Part shown: one piece after another, positions 10,736 through 19,008 of the stretch
Layout: each line of letters opens with the position of its first letter
How positions within the stretch are numbered: position 1 is the stretch's first letter
NCBI GenBank assembly: GCA_018524725.1
Contig: JAEUWP010000087.1
Location: forward strand, 99,069-163,068
Reading direction: 5' to 3'
From: Podaxis mareebaensis
Lineage: Eukaryota > Basidiomycota > Agaricomycetes > Agaricales > Agaricaceae
Length of the DNA: 64,000 nt
Translations under genes and position numbers: made by a program
Notes under the pieces: generated by a model
Database searches by the model: none
Seen by the model: the letters and a program-made list of their open reading frames with translations, nothing else
Told to the model about the DNA's origin: nothing

Positions 10736-11862
10736 TTAGAAAATTTGGCGCAGCAGGTAGCTCAATAGGCTACCTGCGCAGGCATGCTTCTTTGGAAAGA
10801 ACTTCTTCGTCTTGCATGTGTATAGAATCAGAGCTTGCCGCGACTCGAAGGTCGTGACCCGTTCCCCATCGGCCTCCTTGCTCACCTCAACCAAATCGAC
10901 AAGGTTAATGTGCATGGTGTCGATCGACTATACCTCTTAGCTCTCTTTAAATAAATACATACCAACTTGCATTCATGAACTGTTTTCGGCATGTGTTCCA
11001 CTGGTAAGCGTGCGAGCAGCCGATGCCATGTCGCCAGATCGTTTTCGTCAGTCCCATAAGAAGCATTGAACTGTAACACCAGCGCTTCCTGGTACTTCGA
11101 AAGCGCATTGTCCCAAAGAGAGTGTCTGTGTCCCCACCAGCTCTCTTGCCTCCTCAGTTGATTCAACTGAGTAGCTACAGACTCGGTGGGATCACGTCTG
11201 AACTGGGGATACTCGCTGAAGAACGCATCGAGGTGCTCCAGAACGCGTTCCTTGACGTCAATGTCAACCTTTTTACGTCCTTTGGAGCGCTTGGCGCGCG
11301 GCGGTATAAGGTCAGTCGCTTTAGGTGCCGGGTGAAGAATGTGTATCTCTGTGGATGAGGCAGGCAACCTCGCCAGAAGAGGATTGGGAGTCTCTGTTGG
11401 CGGGGGAGTCAACCCTGCTGGAGGAAGGCTTGGCGTCTGGGTTAACGGAGGAGTCGGCTCCGCCGGGGTGGGACTGGGCGTCTCGGGTGTCGAGGATGCC
11501 AGCCCCACTGCAGGTACTGCATTTGATCCCCAGTTGACCCCGTCTATGGCAGTATAATCCTCATACGAGGGATCGAACTGCCTGATCAGCGCTGTATGGA
11601 GTTCACGGAGTGCCATTTGGCGAGCTGGAGATTTCAAAGGCCAATCCCTCTCTTCGGCCAACCGCTCAAACTGTTTGGCTGGAGGCTCGTCTGGAATGTA
11701 GATAAAATCCGGAAATCCTTCGAAAAAGACCTGGACCGGGTCCACCCATGGCGTCGCTGTGGGATCGTCAGGATTGCTGCGGAGACATCGTCAGCTTGGA
11801 GCCTTTGTAGCACAATGTAGCGGGGATTACATTAACCCATTCGTCAAGGTACTGTTGCTCAT
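10736..11862 (-). CDS. array copy A: uncharacterised tandem family, double N-terminal module
   Basis: Three exons (11862-11831, 11776-10963, 10927-10736) give 345 residues. The family pattern has two parts. The N-terminal module reads 'PL..FF..Y..F.Y.P...A..QF.RL....W......A...Y..ALV.QFN.SYG.D..DL..WH' and ends at a CKK-like exon border. The C-terminal module is 'INLVDLV....VTTFES..AL..YT....FFPK..A.AGSLL.YLLR'. Copy A is unique in carrying the N-terminal module twice: residues ~18-80 (VFFEGFPDFIYIP) and ~178-260 (DAFFSEYPQFRRDP ... LQFNASYGTDENDLATWH), joined by a Pro/Thr-rich linker and a KRSKGRKK basic patch. The second intron would be only 35 bp, which is unusually short. Function is unknown. 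Confidence 0.7.
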
Positions 11863-12147
11863 ATTAGCTTTGCAAGTCTCGTTCGTTACCGATGGCTGTA
11901 GATTTTCGTCTTTTCACGCCCAGTGAGAGATTGGAATAAGGGATAGCGATTGTTATATTTGGGCCGAATGGTTTTATATGGTCCAGCACACGTGCCCTGC
12001 TTCTCTTTCCCATGACTGGTTATTAGCCAATTCCTTCCGCTAACATACGCCAGGCTCTCACTACTAAAACGAGCCGCATAGAACGAAGCGATCCCTCGGA
12101 ATGAAAAGAGCTTGACTAGGAAAAGAAATGTATTTGTCTTGAGTGTT

Positions 12148-12850
12148 TCATCTACGACCTCTCTTTGCTCGTCTACGGGTAACAGAAGCCTGAGGGTCCC
12201 GAGCGTTGGGACGAGGAGAGGCAATATTTCGGAGAAGGTATGTGAGTAGACTTCCGGCATCTACATCATCTCTCGGAAACACCTTGTGCTCCGAAAGAGT
12301 GTACTCGCTCAATGCTTTCTCTGTGGCAAAGTTCGTGATTCGTCGAGTAGGATCATGTCTGGCATCCACGAGGTCGACGAGGTTGATATACTTCTTTCTA
12401 ATGATCTGCGAAATGTTGGATTCAACGATCCTTTGGCTTTGCGAACCCGCTTCCACTCACTTTCTTGCAGCTTCTGACACTTTTCGGGAGCTCTGTGAGC
12501 CCAATACGTGCCAGTAATCCATGCCATGCAGCCAGATCCTCGATATCCTTCCCATAAGAGACGTAAAACTGCTTCACTAGTGCTGTAAGATATCCTTCCC
12601 AAGCCTTGACCTGATCAGGATCGCCTTTTTTCCATCCTTGAGCTGTCCGGAGCCTGTCGAATTGAGTTGAAGCTGACTCATGAGGATTATACTCGAATCC
12701 TTGGTACTGGGTAAAGAACTCCCGGAGAGGTTCCGCACTCTCCTTTCCCGTCTCCTTTGCCCCTTCCCTACTCGTTCTTGCCTTCGCCTTTCCCTTCCCC
12801 CCCTTTAGCTTGCCCTTGCATTGAGGGAGCTCACAGGTGGGTTTTGGCAT
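12148..12850 (-). CDS. array copy B of the uncharacterised tandem family
   Basis: Two exons (12850-12461, 12405-12148) give 215 residues. A Lys-rich N-terminal extension (MPKPTCELPQCKGKLKGGKG...) is absent from copies C and F. The N-terminal module then reads PLREFFTQYQGFEYNPHE ... 'LVKQFYVSYGKDIEDLAAWH', ending in SCKK at the phase-0 intron. Exon 2 encodes 'KKYINLVDLVDARHD', 'FATEKALSEYT', KVFPRD and AGSLLTYLLRNI, and ends in a basic tail (RRRAKRGRR). An alternative Met lies four codons upstream. It is closest to copy D, its partner in the segmental duplication. Frame and splice signals are intact. Function is unknown. Confidence 0.75.
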
Positions 12851-13583
12851 GCTCCCTACCAACCTAAAGTATAGGACAGACTTCGATCTACAAATGCGGT
12901 GAGTTTCTGCTTAGTTCGTTGGTGGGGGTTTACATTGATTCATCAAGTATAAAACGCTTGAGGTTCAGAGATCCTCCAGGATGGATGATACTAAGGCAGG
13001 ACGCTTTAACAAGCGATGTGTGGGATGTGCGTTGAGCCAGTAATAGGGCCATGCGGCCTGTTCGCAGGGAAGCTATCTCAAAAGAGGAATGCAATGATCG
13101 TCACGAACTTCGAACCCCTCATCCCGTCTCTCAGGATGAGAGGCTTTTCAAGCTGCAAACGTGGTTGTGGCGAGGATCTAGGTGACACTCACGCAAGGCT
13201 GGAGGCCTCGTGTAGTAGAAGGCCAATCACTTATCCATTCTGTTTGTTTGTTCCTCCTATCGCCCAGGGGGGAAAAGTGGAAGAACGCTCCACTCATCAT
13301 CCTTCCCGTCACGATCAGCAGTTGTTTCTGTACGATGGCGTTTTCTCGGAGACTTCCCACCCCGAGTTTCATTTGGTGTCCCACGCAAGGTCCCTCGCCC
13401 ATGTCCCGTGTTCCCCACCACACAGTACAATTATATTCATCACTTTTGTGGGCTTGTGGGCGTGGTGGCTTCATGCAGCTCTGTGAAGGTCTTGGCTCCA
13501 TACACATCCGGAACATTGAGTGTGCCAGAGAACCAATAAGATGTCCAGTGGAAATTGGGCGGGACTAATGTACAAAGGTATAT
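12851..13583. other. array spacer between copies B and C
   Basis: About 730 bp without coding character. It matches the spacer at 15866-16613 through most of its length, so it is part of the duplicated unit. Promoters of copy B and the 3' flank of copy C lie here. Confidence 0.5.
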
Positions 13584-14173
13584 TTATCTACGAGTACGGC
13601 GCTTTTTCCTTCCACGCTGATGATCAGCTTGAGTAGGATCTCGTCGCTTAGGATCGGGATTCAGAATATGGCGGAGAAGGTATCTGAGCAGGCTTCCGGC
13701 TTCAAGGTGACCTTGAGGGAAGTATTTCCCTTCCTTTCGTGTGTATGCACTGAGCGCAGATTCCGTCGGGAAGTGAACAATTACAATGCTGGGATCGTGT
13801 CTGGCGTCAATAAGGTCGACAAGATTGATGTATTTGCCGTTGATGAGCTGAGGGTTGGGAGTCAACCTCAGTTCGGCCAACATGAGACTAAACTCACCTT
13901 CTTGCACTCTTTAACTGTAGCTGGAGGGTTGGTGATTCCGATATGCTGGAGTAACGCATGCCAAGCGGCAAGGTTTTTGTCGTCTTTTGAGAATGAGCTA
14001 TTAAACTGCCTCACCAAGGCAGTACGGTACCGCTCCCAAGCCTCGTCGCTTTTAGGATTATCCCTCTCCCACCCCGCCTGCCTACGAAGTCGGTCGAATT
14101 GTGCTTTGGCCGATTCGTGTCTCCTGTACTCAAACCAAGTATACTGCCGAAAGAACGCCTCGAGGGGCTCCAT
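13584..14173 (-). CDS. array copy C of the uncharacterised tandem family
   Basis: Two exons (14173-13898, 13847-13584) give 179 residues. It starts directly with the module (MEPLEAFFRQYTWFEYRRHE), continues 'LVRQFNSSFSKDDKNLAAWH' and ends exon 1 at ECKK. Exon 2 gives 'GKYINLVDLIDARHD', FPTESALSAYT, KYFPQG and AGSLLRYLLRHILNPDP, with a basic tail (RGRKKRRTRR). The intron position and phase match copies B, D and F. Copy E at 16614 is its decayed duplicate. No membrane or signal segment is seen; the protein looks soluble. Confidence 0.75.
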
Positions 14174-14499
14174 GGGCTACTTCCCAGAGAAGGATCTATA
14201 CGATACTGTCAGGCGCTAACATCGATGATACAGATAAGAGGGGTTGATTACTGCGGCTGATTGGCACAGAATCTCTTGTGCAAACTGTCTTCACTCCCCG
14301 TGATAGGAGCAAAGGCGTTTCCAGCAAGGGATTTACACTCGGACCAGAGTTTCTTGAAAGGGCCCTTCAGTGGGGTTTCAAAACAAGTGGCCGACGGTGT
14401 TGGGTTAACAACTGGCAAGTCGCTTCCTGCCGTGGCCTTATGATTTATATAGGGCTCCATTCTTGAAACGTTGAACGTTCCCACGTAAGTAAGCACTTA

Positions 14500-14880
14500 G
14501 TACTTCGGTGGTTCTTTGGTGGGCTCACCAGGCCCGTAACATAAGCATGACCCCGAAGTAACAACGACCACGCCCACCTCGTGGTGTAGATAACCAAAAA
14601 TTAGCAACAGACCCAGTCACCTCCCGTGACATGCTTGGCCGTAACTTTGCGGAGAAGAAATTTCAGTTTCCCTCTGGCTTTTGCTTCGTCCGTTAGAAAA
14701 ATCCTTCCAGTTCACTTGGTACATTTGCTTAGTGCCTTCTCCGGCTCGACTATAGTGACGTGTTGGTCTGGGTCTCATATGTCAACTTAGCAAGGTTCAC
14801 GAACAGATCCTTGACGATCTAGTTGATGGGTTAGTTTTTGAAATAGTATAGTAGACTTGAGATATTAGTGGTTATGATGT
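14500..14880 (-). pseudogene. array remnant: 3' half of an F-type copy, truncated
   Basis: This stretch matches the last exon, intron edge and 3' flank of copy F (18300-18660) but is broken. Read on minus, 'IVKDLFVNLAKLTYETQ' replaces 'IVKGLFVNLVDLVDVRGDP', after which small indels shift the frame and an in-frame TAG follows. The later KIFPKDEAKAGG part is recognisable only in shifted frames. The first exons are missing; similarity stops near 14880, where segmental-duplication unit 2 begins. It is a relic left by the duplication, not a gene. Confidence 0.75.
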
Positions 14881-15165
14881 ATTTTTTTATATGCCGATAT
14901 AATGTCGGGACTATTATAGGTGCCTGCAAATCTGTGTCCTTTCACGCCCAGCGAGAGATTGGGGTAAGGGACAGCGTTGTTATTTTTGGCCCGAATGGTT
15001 TATATTGTCCAAGGCACGTGCCCTGCTTCTCTTTCCCATGACTGGCTCCTTCCGCTAAGCTACATACGCCAGGCTCTCAGTACTAAACCGAGCTGCATAG
15101 AACGAAGAGATTCCTCGGAATGGAAGGAGCCTGACTATGAAAGGAATGTATCTGCCTTGAGCGTT

Positions 15166-15865
15166 TCATCTACGAGCTCTCTTCGCTCGTCTATGACTAG
15201 CAGAAACCTGAGGGTCCCGAGCGTTGGGACGAGGAGAGATGATATTTCGAAGAAGGTATTTGAGTAGACCTCCCGCATCTGGGTGATTTCTCGGGAATAC
15301 CTTGTGCTCCGAAAGTGTGTACTTGCTCAATGCCTTCTCTGTGGCAAAGCTTGTAATTCGTCGGGTTGGATCATGTCTGGCATCGACGAGGTCAACGAGG
15401 TTGACATATTTCCTCTTAATGATCTGTGAAATGTCCAATTCAGTGGCGGTTTGACTATGCGAGCACCCTTCCGTTCACCTTCTTGCATTTTTTGACATTG
15501 TCCGGGAGGTCCATGAGTCCGATGCGTGCCAGTAGCCCATGCCAAACAGCCAGATCTTCAACATCCCTCCCGTACGAGACGTTAAACTCCTTCACGAGTG
15601 CTGTAAGGTATTTCTCCCAAGCCTCGACATGCTTAGGATTGTCTTTGTTCCAGCCCTGAGCTTTCATGAGTCTGTCGAATTGAGTTGAGGCCGGCTCGTG
15701 GGGATTATACTCGAATCCTCTGTGTTGAGTGAAGAACCTCTGGAGAGGGCCCGCTCTCTTCTTTCCCGTCGTCTTTACTCCCTCTTTTTCCGTTCTTTCC
15801 TTCGATTTCTTTCCCCTTTTTAGCTTGCCCTTGCGCTGAGGGAGGTCGCAGGTAGGCTGTGGCAT
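15166..15865 (-). CDS. array copy D of the uncharacterised tandem family
   Basis: Two exons (15865-15479, 15423-15166) give 214 residues. The chosen Met (MPQPTCDLPQRKGKLKRG) aligns with the start of copy B; the frame is open further upstream to 15973. A Lys-rich extension precedes PLQRFFTQHRGFEYNPHE ... 'LVKEFNVSYGRDVEDLAVWH' and KCKK at the intron. Exon 2 gives 'RKYVNLVDLVDARHD', FATEKALSKYT, KVFPRN and AGGLLKYLLRNI, with a basic end (RRAKRARR). The donor is GTGAAC, slightly weaker than in its sisters. Intact in frame. Confidence 0.75.
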
Positions 15866-16613
15866 ACTCTCCACTGACCTAAAATGTAGGACGGACTTCG
15901 ATCTACAATGCGGTGTGAGCTTCTGTTTAGCTTTTAGGAATGAACTAGGTGGCAGTTTACATTGACTCATCAAGTATAGAGCGCTTGAGGCTCAGAGCTC
16001 CCCCGGTACAGGTAATACTAAAGCAGGACGCCTTAACAAGGGATTTGCTTCGAGCAAGTAATAGAGCCATGGCATTGGCCTGTTCAAGAGGTTTCGGAAG
16101 AGGAGTGCCTGATATAATGATTACCACGAGTTGTATAGCCTTCGTCAAGTGTCTTAGGGTGAAAGGTTGTTCAGGCTGTCAGCGTGACTGTGGTGGAGAT
16201 CTGGGTGACATTCATGAGAGGCTGGAGGCCTCGTGTAGCGAAATGCCAATCATTTACCCACTGTGCTCGCTTACTCCTCTCGTAGTCTAACGGAAAGGGA
16301 CGGGAGAGCTCTACTTTCTCAGAAACATCTCCACTCGGAGTTTCATTTCACGTCCCATGCAAGATCCTTCGCTCACGTCCTGTGTTCTTCGCCACACTGT
16401 ACATTTATATTCACCGCAAACTTTTGTGGGCCTGTGGGCAGTGACTTCATGCAGCACCTCTGTGAGGATCTTGGCCTTACACGCACCCGGAATGCAGAGT
16501 ATACTGGAGAACCGACAAGATGTCCAGTGGACATCGGGCAGGACTAACATACAAAGGTATATTTGTTTACGGCGTCTTTTCTTTTCTCGTCGATCACGAG
16601 CTTGAGTAGGATC
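15866..16613. other. array spacer between copies D and E
   Basis: About 750 bp without genes. It is the duplicate of the spacer at 12851-13583, with matching blocks such as GGACTTCGATCTACAA near both left ends. Confidence 0.5.
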
Positions 16614-17117
16614 TCATCTATTGGGATCAGGGTTCAGAATATGACGGAGAAGATATTTAAACAGGCTTCCCTCTTCACGGTGGCCTTGAGGAAAATATTT
16701 CTCTTTCTGTCGTGTGTATGCACTGAGCGCAAACTCCATCGGGAAGTGAACAATTACAATGCTGGAATTGTGTCTGGCGTTAATAAGGTCGATGAGATTG
16801 ATGTATTTGCCGTTGATGAGCTGAAAGCTGAGAATCAAGCCCGGTTTAGCCAACGCGAGATTCGACTCACCTTCTTGCACTCTTAAACCGTGACTGGGGT
16901 TGATGATTCCGATATGCTGCAACTTCTTCATCGTCTCTTGAGAATGAGCTATTGAACTGCCTCGCCAAGGCAGTACGGTAGCCCTCCCAGGCCTCATTGC
17001 TCTCAGGATCATTCCTCTTCCATCTCTACGAAGCCGGTGGAATTGCGCTTCAGCCGACTCATTTGTCCTGTAACGAAACCAAGTATACTGCCGAAAGAGC
17101 GCCTCGAGGGGCTCCAT
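16614..17117 (-). pseudogene. array copy E: frameshifted member of the tandem family
   Basis: The minus-strand ORF looks open for 167 codons but does not keep the family frame. It starts well (MEPLEALFRQYTWFRYR, AQFHRLRR). A small deletion then shifts the frame: the true continuation (RWKRNDPESNEAWEGYR, ALARQFNSSFSRDDE) sits in another frame. A second deletion removes the block equivalent to LAAWHALL. A third shift before the exon border turns ECKK into VQEG, and the family frame meets a TAA. Exon 2 is still readable (GKYINLIDLINARHN, AYTRQKEKYFPQG). With at least three indels against copy C, it is a pseudogene. Confidence 0.75.
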
Positions 17118-17419
17118 AAACTATTTCCCGGAGGAAGATCTATACGAGGCTGTCAGGTCGTAGAGTCAATGAGGGGTTGATTACTATGGCTGATCGATGC
17201 AGAATCTCTCGTGCAAATCGTCTCCACTCCGCGTGATAGGAACAAGGGCGCGTCCACCAAGGGATTTACACACGGACTAGAAGTTCTTGAGGGAAGCCCT
17301 TCAGTTGGGTCTAAACCGAGTGACAAACAGTGTTGGGTTAACAACTGGCGAAACGTTTCCCACCACGATGTTGTGACTTTTATGTGGTTACGTTGTTCTC
17401 TTATTCTCACGTAAATAAG

Positions 17420-18299
17420 TATGGTGCGGGACACCTAGTCACCGCTACATTTGTGCAGTGGCCATCTCGGCGGGGATGCAGATCTGAAAATAAATAAAAT
17501 AAAATAAAATAAAATAAATAATCGTCGCAATCGGGTTTGGTGCGATTCATTGAAATCTCAGTTACAAGGATCAGACGAACACACAGACACAGAGAATACT
17601 ACAATCTTCACAGAACCTCCTGCACATAATGGGCCGCCAAAAGACTTGGCGAGTGAATTCAGCAGCCCATGCTTGAAAGTTTAGGCACATCAGTGAGCGC
17701 GAGAACTCACCGAGTACGGATGTCGAGGCCGTGGAAATCAACGAGGGGGTTGGCACTCCATACATGCGCGAGGAGACCAATTGGGAGGGTGGTGTTTCTG
17801 TGAAGCGGTGGCTTCGCGAGCACTGTGACTACACATTCTCGGCATTGCAAGAGAACATGCCGCTTGCACTTGCCTCGGTTGATACTCTACTCATTCGGAA
17901 GTGGCAGAACCGTTTTTTTCGCTGGCTGGATGCATATCGAGGTGGTCTTTCTGCACGCGATGCACAGTTACATGTTCGGGCATTCAGTTCTCGCAAGTAC
18001 AAGTCCCATCGACGTGTTCCTGAGAACACTGCCAGAATATTAGATTAGTGGATAAGATAAGATTGTTCCAGATTTGGAAATGGTTACCATATTTGGAACA
18101 TGTGTATGTAAGCTGGCCATTGTGAGCCGGATCCGAAACAATAGCTCCGTCAATTCTTGACCAAAAAAGAATTCCTCTGGACAATTTGCTCAGACAAGCA
18201 AAAGAAGCTATTTTACCAGAGAACTAAGAAATATATTAAAAATTGAATTTTTTTTTTCGTTTGCACAAAAGTAGCGGTGTTTAGGTGTCCCGCACCATA
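17420..18299 (+). mobile_element. Tc1/mariner-like DNA transposon remnant with 35 bp TIRs
   Basis: The ends are near-perfect terminal inverted repeats of 35 bp at 17422-17456 and 18263-18297. They begin TGGTGCGGGACACCTA on both sides and differ at three positions. A TA dinucleotide flanks each end (17420-21, 18298-99), the target duplication of Tc1/mariner elements. Inside are an (AAAAT)n-like stretch near 17485-17520 and a decayed C-terminal transposase reading frame. At about 876 bp it is too short to encode a full transposase, so it is a non-autonomous or deleted copy. The paralogous site in unit 1 (near 14490) lacks it, so it inserted after the segmental duplication. Confidence 0.82.
17677..18048 (+). 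pseudogene. transposase C-terminal remnant
   Basis: An open frame after a TGA at 17674-17676 runs to the TAG at 18046-18048. Its C-terminal half (WQNRFFRWLDAYRGGLSARD ... 'YKSHRRVPENTARILD') resembles the C-terminus of fungal DDE transposases, in which a 'R.MDAYRKGL' stretch and 'Y.SHRR.P' near the stop recur. The DDE catalytic core is missing, so the fragment is not functional. It lies wholly inside the TIRs. Confidence 0.55.
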
Positions 18300-18400
18300 G
18301 CTAGTTCCTTGGTGAGCTCGTCCAGGCCTACAACGTAAGCATGACACCAAAATAATGACCATCGCGCCAGCCTCGTGGTGTAAACTGCCAACAGATCTAG

Positions 18401-19008
18401 TTACCTCCTGCGGTTGCCTGGCCGCATGATTTGGCGGAGAAGAAATCTAAGTATCCCTCCGGCCTTCGCTTCATCCTTGGGAAAAATCTTTCCTGTTCGC
18501 TTGGTATATTTGCTCAGTGCCTTCTCCGACTCGAATATGGTGACGCGTTTGGCTGGGTCTCCTCGTACGTCTACCAAGTCGACAAGGTTCACGAACAGGC
18601 CCTTGACAATCTAAACAGATTAGTTCCTGAAACAGCACGGCCAGTTTGAAATATTAGCGTCTATGACTCACCTTCTTGCATGCAGAAACAGTGTCGGGAA
18701 GGGGGTCAACACCCATATGCGTCATCATGGCATGCCATCCGCTTAGGTCGTGGATGTCTGTACCGTAGGACGAGTTGAACTGACGAATCAGGGCATCTCG
18801 AAAGTCCGACTTGGCCTGCGCCCATTGGGGAGAATTTTTATCCCATTCATGAACTTGACACAAACGGCGGAACTCGGTCATCGCAGGTGCTGACGGATCA
18901 TAAGGAAAGCCTTCGTAGTTTGAGAAGAATTGCTCGAGGGGCTCTGTTGTCCGTTGAGTACTCTGAGTACTTAGTTGCCGAAAGGACCACTCCTTTACCT
19001 ATAGACAT
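18401..19008 (-). CDS. array copy F: most canonical member of the tandem family
   Basis: Three exons (19008-18999, 18943-18672, 18610-18401) give 163 residues. A 10 bp first exon (MSI plus one base) is needed because no Met is in frame with the module. The product reads EPLEQFFSNYEGFPYDPSAP, 'MTEFRRLCQVHEWDKNSP', 'LIRQFNSSYGTDIHDLSGWH', 'GVDPLPDTVSACKK', then after the phase-0 intron 'LFVNLVDLVDVRGDP', FESEKALSKYTKRTGKIFPK, AGGILRFLLRQIM and a short basic end. This is the form I know from many asco- and basidiomycetes as a conserved protein of unknown function. Copies A-E look like diverged relatives. Confidence 0.8.

Larger units (their letters stand above)
11890..14880. repeat. segmental duplication, unit 1
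   Basis: This stretch aligns with 14935-18660 across genes and spacers alike: 3' flank, copy B, spacer, copy C, 3' flank, then the 3' half of an F-type copy. Matching flank landmarks include a TTTCACGCCCAG...GAGAGATTGG start (11913 and 14940) and a 'GGGTTAACAACTGGC' stretch (about 14401 and 17335). The unit is about 3.0 kb. Its right end, inside the F-type copy, abuts the left end of unit 2. Confidence 0.75.
14935..18660. repeat. segmental duplication, unit 2 (carries a later transposon)
   Basis: The second copy of the unit at 11890-14880: copy D (like B), spacer, copy E (like C), 3' flank and the 3' half of copy F. Without the 880 bp transposon insert at 17420-18299 it measures about 2.85 kb, close to unit 1. 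Divergence is visible throughout, with many substitutions and small indels, so the event is not recent. Confidence 0.75.

Noticed and set aside
10753..10777. Perfect 9 bp inverted repeat (GCAGGTAGC / GCTACCTGC, 7 bp loop) resembling a terminator or RNA hairpin
   Set aside because: It lies inside the last exon of array copy A, where it encodes AGSLLSYLLR. The symmetry comes from the codons of a conserved motif.
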